Below, piece after piece: positions 30,663 through 38,011 of a DNA stretch of 38,011 nucleotides; position 1 is the stretch's first letter; each line of letters opens with the position of its first letter. Location of the stretch: the NCBI RefSeq assembly GCF_000485595.1, contig NW_014578296.1, forward strand, positions 1 through 38,011, given 5' to 3'. Source of the stretch: Priapulus caudatus. Lineage: Eukaryota > Priapulida > Priapulimorpha > Priapulimorphida > Priapulidae. The notes beneath the pieces are model-generated. The model had not been told where the DNA came from, searched no databases, and saw only the letters and a list, made by a program, of their open reading frames with translations. The position numbers were made by a program, and so were the translations under genes.

Positions 30663-30955
30663 GACGTGCACACGCACGCGTGCACACGCAAGCACGCACG
30701 CACATGTACGTTCACACGTACGCACACACACACACGCATGCACGTACGTGTACGCGCACACGCACACACGCACGCACGCACGTGTACGTTCACACGCACG
30801 CACGCATGCGCGCACGTGTACGTGCACACACACGCACGCTTGCACGTGTACATGCACACGCACTCACGCACGCATGCACGCATGTGTACATGCACACGCA
30901 CGCACGCACATACGCAGGCCTGCACGCACGCACGCACGCACGCACGCACGCGTAT
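30663..30955 (+). repeat. CACG-type alternating array 2
   Basis: Same unit type and orientation as 29041-29356 (CACGTGTACGTGCACAC, CACGCACG), ending in a regular (ACGC)n run at about 30924-30950. It runs directly into the Helitron helicase fragment. Confidence 0.9.
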
Positions 30956-30958
30956 TTA

Positions 30959-31377
30959 CACCAACTTGGTTCTCCCATCATTGTCCTCAGATCTTTAGAC
31001 CCACCCAACATCACCAATGGAACACGTTGTCGAGTCAGAGCATGCCATGCCAACGTCATAGAAGTCGTCATCCTACATGGACCAGCAACCGGCAAAACCG
31101 TATTCATACCACGCATACCACTCATTACTTCAACATCAGATCTTCCATTTCAATTTAAAAGACTGCAATTCCCTATCAGCCTTTGCTATGCTATGACAAT
31201 AAACAAAGCCCAAGGACAGACTTTCACTACCATACTAGCTTCGACCTGACCACACCTGTCTTCTCCCATGCATGCTCTGTTGCCCTCTCACAAGTAGGCA
31301 AACCCACGGCGATATTCATTCACACACAGGACAGGAAGACCAACAACATAGTTTACAAAGAAGCCCTTTATCCCTAG
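30959..31377 (+). pseudogene. Helitron Pif1-like helicase C-terminus, fragment 1
   Basis: Reading from 30959, LGSPIIVLRSLDPPNITNGT is followed by VILHGPATGKTVFIPRIPLI, QFKRLQFPISLCYAMTINKA and QGQTF. After one frameshift near 31215-31245 come TPVFSHA, SVALSQVGKPTAIFIHTQD and a stop at 31375-31377. These are the conserved last blocks of the Helitron helicase (the TINKAQGQT block and the VALS block). Everything upstream (Rep domain, helicase motifs I-IV) is absent. Confidence 0.88.
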
Positions 31378-31620
31378 TTGAGCTACGACACTAATACACT
31401 CATTCATGAATTCCCACTGCCCGAAGGATCAGTTTCAGTTACTCATGTCCCAGACAGTCAGGCAATTACAAGAAACTAAAAAAGACGTTCACGATAAAAT
31501 CTCCGCCCCCAAAAACCATATCCAAACTGCTGACAAACAACTCATAGAAACTATCACTGAAAACTAGATCTAAATATTCGAGAATGACTCTGCAATGGTA
31601 CTACACTCAAAATCCATAGA

Positions 31621-31970
31621 CTTCACAAACACGTACTTGATGCAGAAATACTCACCGGCCCTCGCAGTGGACAAAGAACATTATTAACCAGGATAATATT
31701 AGCTCCATCCGATGTCAAGCTATCATTTACACTTCAAAGCCGCCATTTCCCTATTCGCTTGGCTTACTGCATCACCATCAATAAAGCGCAAGGTCAAACT
31801 TATTTTCCTCCCAAAACCCGTCTTCTCTCATGGCCAACTTTACGTTGACTTCTCACGTGCTAAATCTTTCGCTGAGATAAAGCTTCAACTGGAAACTACT
31901 CACAACCAAACTCAAGGGAAATCAGACTGTTTACTACACTACCAACGTTGTATACCATGAAGTTCTGTCA
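31621..31970 (+). pseudogene. Helitron helicase C-terminus, fragment 2
   Basis: LHKHVLDAEILTGPRSGQ, FTLQSRHFPIRLAYCITINK and AQGQT are followed in another frame by PKPVFSHGQLYVDFSRAKS. It is a different, more diverged helicase than fragment 1, so at least two Helitron relatives are joined here. Confidence 0.8.
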
Positions 31971-32099
31971 TTTAGTATCCATCACCTGTAAATCTTATCA
32001 AATCAACTTTTGTATTGTATTTTACTTCTTCAAAGTACTTCTTCTCAGCTAAACCATGCATCGCTACATTCACAGCATATGCCCGCACCCGTGAGCATC

Positions 32100-32269
32100 A
32101 CTACCATAGACTTTCACTACCATAGGCTTGGGCCTGACCACACCTGTCTTGTCTTCCATGGTATGCTCTATGTTGCCCTCTCACAAGTAGGCAAACCCAC
32201 GACGATATTCATTCACACACAGGACACGAATACCAAAAACATACTTTACAAAGAAGCCCTTGACCCTTA
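32100..32269 (+). pseudogene. Helitron helicase C-terminus, fragment 3
   Basis: MLYVALSQVGKPTTIFIHTQ and YKEALDP then a stop. It duplicates 31217-31377 closely, including the bases after the stop (GAGCTAC, ACACTAATACACTCATTCAT, GAATTCCCAC). Confidence 0.85.
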
Positions 32270-32308
32270 GGTGAGCTACAACACTAATACACTCATTCAT
32301 GAATTCCC

Positions 32309-32336
32309 ACCGTCCGAAGGACGGGTACTTTGCTAG
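32309..32336 (+). mobile_element. Helitron 3' terminus (hairpin plus CTAG)
   Basis: A 6-bp GC-rich stem (CCGTCC GAA GGACGG) is followed after 8 bases by CTAG at 32333-32336, and then by T. Helitrons end in a short hairpin followed by CTRR and insert before T, so this marks the right-hand element end. The equivalent place after fragment 1 (about 31420-31440) has lost the hairpin and the CTAG. Confidence 0.8.
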
Positions 32337-33793
32337 TATATTATATTTATAAATCAGTGGCGCGCACAAACAAACACACACATAGTGATACACACACATT
32401 AAGACACATCAATCGTCCAATCGTCTCAATCTCCTTTTTCTTTTGATAATCCCCGCACATTCGAGGAATCGAGTGCCTTGTGAAATACAAGATAGGGAGC
32501 CAAGATACAATATTCATTTACATTTAATCATTGGTAAATTTCATAATTGTAGGTATTATTGGTTAAACAAATTAATTAACAAAGCTGATAATTTTACAGA
32601 AATAAAACACACACCGATTTATCTGTAAATAAAACCCTGAAGTAACGACCTGCTTCGTAATAAAAACACGAGCACATTGTCTTTTATTCTTTCAATTTTA
32701 TTTGTATTATAGTATAGGCACTGCCATCATTCAAGTAGACAGAATACCTCTAACAAAGATATGTCACATAGTAAGAGAATATGCCTAAGGAAATTTCCAG
32801 TCTCTCACAAGCAATAAGATATAGATCTTTAATTTTTCCCAACCAGTTCTTGTTGGAAAAAAAACATCAGCATATGTATTTAGAAGTAGAGTGCAATTGT
32901 GTTCTTATAGATAGTTGATTCATGAGAAAAAAAACATATTTAGCTGACATCCAGTATAGCTGGCCATATACGCAATACAATGTTGTCATGATAACGGAAC
33001 ATTTACATCTCATTTAACACAAAATACCAAACCTTCCCACAGTCCGACATGCCTACCACTGAACCCAGCAAGAGTAGTGAAGCAATGAGAGAACACACAG
33101 ACGTGTGAGAGACAGCCAGCCAGCCAGACAGATAGAGAAGGAGGAAGGGAGGGAGGAGAGAGAGAAAGCATGAGCAAGGGAGCGAGAACGAGAGAGAGAA
33201 AGCATGAGCAAGGGAGAGAGAACGAGAGAGAGAAAGAGAGAGAGAATAAGAGTACCATTTTACTCAATGTTATAATTTCTTATATACATAACAATCTGTG
33301 CTGCAGCTGCTGCTACTAGTCATATCTCATGATAAATCTTTAGTTTTTTTCATCCTAACATGAGTTTTTTATGGATAATACGCCACAGATAAATTTACTA
33401 AACACCAACATTTCTGAATTTGTAATGTCCACAAAACCACCTATTTTATCATTTCAATTACCGCACGCACGCACGCACGCACACACACCGGGACATTTAC
33501 AGATAGGCAGCCCGCCACGCAGAGAAATCAAAAATTAACCTTGAGTTCGCTTAGAACATATTAAAAGCAAACTAAGACATGGTATTTACATATCATTGGA
33601 AAGATCTCTAAACTTCATCATGATACACTTTTGTTCAAATCACATCTCAATTCATACGTCTGGTTTAAGTGAAAGATTACAAACGTACTAATGTAAAACA
33701 TCTCCTAAAGTAAAAAAACAAAAAACATTAACGAAATTACATATTGCCTCTGATGTGATCGTGGCTCCCATGAACAAGGGCTGTCGCTACCGT
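32337..33793. other. Spacer and probable 3' UTR of the unrecognised minus-strand gene
   Basis: AT-rich and without a coding region. It contains a GA-rich tandem (33140-33245, units near AGAGAGAAAGCATGAGCAAG repeated at 34 bp) and a short ACGC run at 33463-33484. Minus-strand AATAAA hexamers (plus-strand TTTATT) near 32684 and 32700 could end the transcript of the gene at 33794, which would give a 3' UTR of about 1.1 kb. Confidence 0.4.
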
Positions 33794-34591
33794 TTAGGTT
33801 TTGTGTCGGCGCACTTTATCTAGATCCTTTGTGTCCTCTTCGTCGCTCTGGTATCCAGCCGGCCACCTGGTGGCCTGCATCAGCTCGTGATTCGGCCGGT
33901 GCTCCTCACCGCGATTTTCATACAGCAGTATGTTCAGCGTCTCCTCATAGATTCGTGCCTCTGGAAACTCGACCTGGACGAGAAATCACGTTGCATGCTT
34001 ACACTGGCAGTCTCTTTCATTCAACATTTCTATGGGAGAAAGTATCAAGGTCCGTGGCATTTATGCAAGTTCTAGCATGAGTTTACCATGTTTACAGGAG
34101 GGAAGAGATGGAAAGACGAGTTTACAGCAGTTAATGGCAACCGTGTGCTACCCTGCTCGGGATTCCCGTACAATTGTGCTTGGAGGCACGCAGCCACAAA
34201 TCCTGGGCATTTGCTTTCATTTCAGTGATAGAGGCTAAGAGCTCTGCACATTTCCATTTATACATGTGCTCTGATCTTTAAAACGGTCCAACACCTTTCT
34301 CTTAACTCATTTGTCTCTTAAAATACAAGCGATTTCCTGCCCCCTACTGTGAAAGATAAGAGGGAATTCGCACAGAAAGAAGAGTAACATACCTTGGTGT
34401 GTTTCTTCTCTGTCGCATAGACTATAGAGGTGCAGCAGACCTCTGCGACCTTCTGACCGTGACCGTAGAACGACCAGCAGCAGATCTCGTTGCTGCCGAT
34501 CACGTCTTTGATGAAGAGGATGCGGCGGCTGAAGCGTAGTGACAGCCTATCAAACAGCTCCATGTTCTTCAGCAGGTTGTCGTCTGATTGG
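33794..34591 (-). CDS. Last two coding exons of an unrecognised conserved-looking gene
   Basis: Exon 34591-34393 (acceptor ATCTCTTTTCAG|C, donor ACCAAG|GTATGT, starts one base into a codon, ends in phase 0) and exon 33973-33794 (acceptor CTCGTCCAG|G, stop TAA at 33796-33794). The exons encode about 126 residues. The first part contains [39 protein letters not shown] and [15 protein letters not shown]; the second starts [20 protein letters not shown] and ends in a charged tail ([17 protein letters not shown]). The lack of frame breaks over two exons, clean splice signals and the GC-rich third-position pattern show a real gene. I do not recognise the family. No signal peptide, membrane segment or known catalytic motif is visible in this part. 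Upstream exons must lie to the right, possibly including 37443-37565. Confidence 0.8.
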
Positions 34592-35145
34592 CTGAAAAGA
34601 GATGAGACTATGACAACAAGCGTAGCTCTAATGTTATTGCGCATTCTGTTTCATTCTGATAGACAGACAACCGCATTATCCTTTCAATATGCATTAGACG
34701 ACTGGAAATATGTTGTTACAGTATAATTTACAAAACTATAAATGTGCCAGCATATTGACAAGTTCATGCATATGCAATATATTACTAACTCAGTGTACGC
34801 AATGATGATATTTAGTATTTCAATGCAAGGTTTCAGAAATTAAGTATCCCATACCTTGTATATGAATATTTGTTGTTGTGTCTGTTGACTAGAAGTTTAA
34901 CCACAGGCTGTAAATAGGCAGAATGAAATATCATTGTTATTTCAATGTTTTACACATAAAATAAATCGTGCTTACTATATATGTAGCATGAGATATTAAC
35001 ATATTAATTAAGATATTAATTAAGATATTAATATATTAATCCCATTTTCTCCAATCAATATTAATGATTAATATAGCATTATTACGCATAGACATATTTG
35101 CACAAATCTATGAGGCAAGACTAGTAATACATCTCCATCCTGTAC
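34592..35145 (-). other. Intronic or intergenic AT-rich sequence
   Basis: No exon recognised. An imperfect AT tandem (AGATATTAATTA units) occurs at about 34992-35035. Confidence 0.4.
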
Positions 35146-35149
35146 AAGG

Positions 35150-35745
35150 GCGTAGCCAGGAATTTGGATTGGGGGGGGGGGTCCTCGAGCGAGTAACAAG
35201 GGTCTGGTGGTCTGAATTTTTTTTTATAGTTATATGTAAAAATAGTGCTTTAAAGTGATTATGTCACCATAAATAGTAAAAATTAAAAAAGAATATTTCC
35301 ACTTTTTTACAAAATATAAGTCATTCTGTTCACTTTTTATGGTTAAATTGCTGCATTATACTTCCTGTTTTACTATATTGTTCGATGTGAACATACACTC
35401 GTGACTCATACATAGCCCATAGCAAGCAATTAATGTTGGGAACATTAATATCAAATCGTCCAGGTTTTTTGGATTTTTAACTAGTTGAGAAACAATCTTA
35501 TCAGGTAAGAATTTGACGATACGTTTAGTCCCATTAGTTCTTACTTTTAATGTAAAAAAATGGCAACAAAAATTTTACCAATTTTACCATAGAAAATTCG
35601 TGACGTAGTCAATTTAAAATCAATTTAGACGCTGTTTTGTTGACAATACTATTTCTTCTGCAGCTCTACAACGACACCTAACCCGACCATGCTGTGTGAC
35701 TAACGTCTTTTTTAACGAGGCCAGGATTAGGCCAGCTACGCGCTT
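35150..35745. mobile_element. Probable MITE with GGCGTAGCCAGG-type ends
   Basis: The left end GGGCGTAGCCAGGAATTTGG is followed by a G-run. The right end, in reverse complement, reads GCGTAGCTGGCCTAATCC. The inverted repeat is imperfect, and no clear target duplication was found. GGGCGTAGCCAGGAATTT ends are common to old DNA-transposon MITEs in many animals. Confidence 0.5.
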
Positions 35746-36450
35746 TTAAGAGAAAAAAAAGAGCGTAAAATGCGTAAAAAAATCCTCTATTTAAATAATA
35801 ATTAAAACATTGTAGATACATGTATTATATTTCTGATCATATAAATATGAATTTAAAGAACACAAACATCACATAGAGAAATATTTCTGAAAGAATATAA
35901 CCAAAAAATATAAAAAATGGAAAAAATATTGTACTCTTAAAGGGATCGTTTACTCTAGGTTCTAGGGTTATTTTCAGTTAATTTAGGTTAAAATTACGCT
36001 ACATAAAAAGTTTCATGGTTCAACCACCATTAGAAATATTATTAAAAAATGTTTTAAAACTAACGACTACAGTTTGATTACAACGATGGTGGCGCCACTC
36101 AAAGCGCACGATCTGATAAGTTGTGCAAAACCACTTTTCAGCCAAGGGCTACAAACCGAGGGTGTTTCTTATTTATTAATTTAAAAGCAAAAGGATTGTA
36201 ATATCTTATAAATGACATATAGTTTCAGTTATAATATGGATAAATTTGCCCTAAAATGAATATCGTTCGGTTAAATAGCATTTAGGTATAAATATAATTG
36301 CACTTTTGTGATTAGCCCTCAGTCTGTAACATGCAAAATAACGCAACTTTTTCGGGTTGGCAGCACGGTCGCCGGTGTCATGGCGCCGTTCAAATTTCGC
36401 AGCGTTGGTGTGTAATTAATTATAACAATTAAATTAGGTGTCTGGTAACA

Positions 36451-37283
36451 TGGTTCATACAGGACTGAAATTTTTTTCAAGGACTTTTCAAGGACATTTT
36501 AACGGAAATCCAAGGACATTCCATCAGACATTTTATCGGAATTCATACACAGAACAAAACATTCCTGGATTAATTTAATAACCCCATTCTTAATCACTGC
36601 ATGTCACCTCTAAAACTTACCTAGATCACATTAATAAACCCTTCTAAACACTGTCACTTCTACAACATACCTTGATTTACTGACTGATTTTAGTGACTTA
36701 CTGTAATTTGTGATCATTATTTAAAGGGACAGTAGCCTCTAGGATTTTACTGCATACAACTGTACTTACTGTATAACAAATCGTCTATACCCACATGTAT
36801 TTGTTACCAGATACCTAATTTAATTGTTATAATTAATTACACATCAACGCTACGAAATTTGAACGGCGCCATCACACCGGCGACCGTGCTGCCACCCCGA
36901 AAAAGTTGCGTATTTGACAATTTATTTTGCACGTTACAGACTGAGGGCTAATCACAAAAGTGCAATTCTATTTATAAATACCTAAATGCTATTTAACCGA
37001 ACGATATTCATTTTAGGGCAAATTTATCCATATTATAACTGAAACTATATGTCGTTTATAAGATATTACAATCCTTTTGCTTTTAAATGAATAAATAAGA
37101 AACACCCTCGGTCAGTAGCCCTTGGCTGGAAAGTGGTTTTGCGCAACTTATCAGATCGTGCGCTTTGAGTGACAAAGACAATTGTCATGAAATTCAAGGA
37201 CTTTTGAAGCACAAAATCAACATTTACTAAATTCAAGTACTTTTCAAGGACTCCCCTCAAATTCAAGGACTGTGCGAACCATG
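36451..37283. mobile_element. hAT-like MITE nested in family A
   Basis: The left end CATGGTTCATACAG and the right end (reverse complement CATGGTTCGCACAG) form inverted repeats. Both are followed inward by AAGGAC/CTTGAA phrases. GGTAACA precedes (36444-36450) and follows (37284-37290) the insert, consistent with a target duplication of about 7-8 bp. The element has no transposase and is itself interrupted by a family A copy. Confidence 0.8.
36721..37170 (-). mobile_element. Family A copy nested inside the hAT-like MITE
   Basis: Starts TTAAAGGGACAGTAGCCTC and follows the family in reverse orientation as far as GTGCGCTTTGAGTG. There it breaks off, leaving out the last roughly 140 bp and the second terminal repeat. 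The surrounding AAGGAC-rich MITE resumes after it. Confidence 0.85.
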
Positions 37284-37442
37284 GGTAACAAATGCGTGTT
37301 GGTATTGACGATTTGTTATACAGTAAGTACAGTTGTATGCAGTAAAATCCTAGAGTCTACTATCCCTTTAAGTATCTGAGGCAATTTTAACATGGTTTAC
37401 TTTCAAGACTCTAAATTATGACTAAATAATATTTGAACTCGC

Positions 37443-37565
37443 CTTTGTTGTCGTTTTGATAAGTTCCTGCTCTTCCTTCTGTGAGGTGATCAATGGAACC
37501 CTACAAATAGGATCAAGCTCTTGCTCCTTTTTCCTCAAGGCCAACTGACACATATCCACAACTGC
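37443..37565 (-). CDS. Candidate internal exon with a GC donor
   Basis: Acceptor TTGTGGATTTCAG|G is followed by an open stretch encoding AVVDMCQLALRKKEQELDPI then CRVPLITSQKEEQELIKTTTK, phase 0 at both ends. The best donor is AAAG|GCGAGT (a GC-AG intron); a weaker GT donor at AGG|GTTCCA would shorten it to 66 bases. It lies on the same strand and upstream of 33794-34591. The phases do not join directly (that exon needs two bases before it), so a further exon would be required, or it belongs to another gene. Confidence 0.4.
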
Positions 37566-37619
37566 CTGAAATCCACAAATATTAACCAAATGAAAAAGAC
37601 CAATCACCACTGTTGTTAT

Positions 37620-38011
37620 TGTATCCCCCGAACGAAGTTCGTGGGGATACTATGGGTTTGGCATCGTCGCGCCGCCGCCGCCGCCGTAGAGATTTCCTTG
37701 TGAACGCTCTACCGGCTGCAGTTTTTTCGGATCATCTTCAAATTTCGCATAAAGGTGCGTTATCGTAAAGCGAAGACGCCTATTGTTTTTGGTGTAGGCG
37801 GAGTCATCGTTACCATGGTAACAACATTTTTTGTCGAAATATTCTAGAACCTGTAACTTCTGCACTTTTTACCCGATTGCCATGAAATTTACATTTGTAT
37901 TAAAATTTATATTTAAATTTATATTAAAATTAAAATAAAAAAATTTAAAAAAAAAAGGTAAATTTTTTTTTTAAATATTTGTATTAAAATTTGTATTTTA
38001 ATTTATGATTG
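37620..38011 (-). repeat. Foldback repeat element, copy 2 (cut by the window end)
   Basis: Inverse match to 500-805: outer hairpin end (GTATCCCCCGAACGAAG), (GCC)n run at about 37669-37686, arm (CGTTATCGTAAAGCGAAGAC), then the AT-rich TTAAAATTT centre at the window edge. Confidence 0.88.

Larger units (their letters stand above)
35937..37371 (+). mobile_element. Family A transposon split by a nested insertion
   Basis: 35937-36450 matches the left part, and 37284-37371 the right end, of the compact copy at 17258-17859. The sequence breaks at GGTAACA in the interior and resumes at the same place after 833 bp. Outer ends TTAAAGGGATCG and CTATCCCTTTAA are intact. Confidence 0.88.

Noticed and set aside
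29041-30955. CRISPR-like array from regularly repeated CACG units
   Set aside because: No fixed repeat with unique spacers, in a eukaryotic sequence; it is a simple microsatellite.
30602-31249. A 215-codon open frame joining the CACG array to the Helitron helicase
   Set aside because: The fusion arises because the array has no stops in that frame. The first half is repeat translation, and only the part from about 30959 is protein-like.

Overview
The window is animal nuclear DNA, most likely from a marine invertebrate. It has GT-AG introns, two SR splicing-factor genes, a 5S rRNA-like gene, and many DNA transposon derivatives together with a decayed Ty3/gypsy element and a Helitron tail. I could not fix the species; a sponge or another non-bilaterian or basal invertebrate is a guess. 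A 10-base run of N marks an assembly join at 25053-25062.

Layout. 175-805 is a foldback repeat whose outer end lies 56 bp before the start codon of gene 1. Gene 1 (862-4514, plus strand, four coding exons) encodes an SRSF7-like protein with an RRM, a CCHC zinc knuckle and a short RS domain; its poly(A) signal is at 5301. From 5410 to about 11080 there are only repeats: a TA-flanked MITE, a long copy of a TTAA-ended family (here 'family A') holding a diverged duplication, a hAT-like MITE with 8-bp target duplications, and older dispersed repeats. Gene 2 (12404-18873, minus strand, with a 5' UTR exon near 19190) encodes an SRSF3/Rbp1-like protein without a zinc knuckle. The two genes converge, about 8 kb apart. 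All their mapped coding introns are in phase 2, and each has its largest intron just after the RRM or zinc-knuckle part, where vertebrate SRSF3 and SRSF7 carry poison exons. Candidate poison exons are visible in both.

19300-25060 is repeat-rich and structurally odd. It holds a 280-bp direct duplication that includes the CCAAT-box region upstream of gene 2, a probable solo LTR, a 42-bp perfect palindrome flanked by an 8-bp target duplication, and a 2.8-kb inverted repeat whose arms are GGA-rich and TCC-rich higher-order repeats. 25139-29040 is a minus-strand Ty3/gypsy element with a 3' LTR, polypurine tract, integrase, RNase H, reverse transcriptase, protease and the end of gag; it is frameshifted and cut off in gag. 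Two arrays of alternating purine-pyrimidine CACG-type repeats (29060-29356 and 30663-30955) flank a lone 5S rRNA-like gene at 29827.

30959-32336 is the tail of a Helitron, with duplicated helicase C-termini and a typical 3' hairpin plus CTAG end. 33794-34591 (minus strand) holds the last two coding exons of a gene I do not recognise. 35937-37371 is a three-level nest of transposons. The window ends in a second copy of the foldback repeat seen at its start.

The many one-base indel differences between repeat copies in 19.3-29.0 kb suggest that part of that stretch is poorly polished sequence, so frameshifts there may not all be biological.
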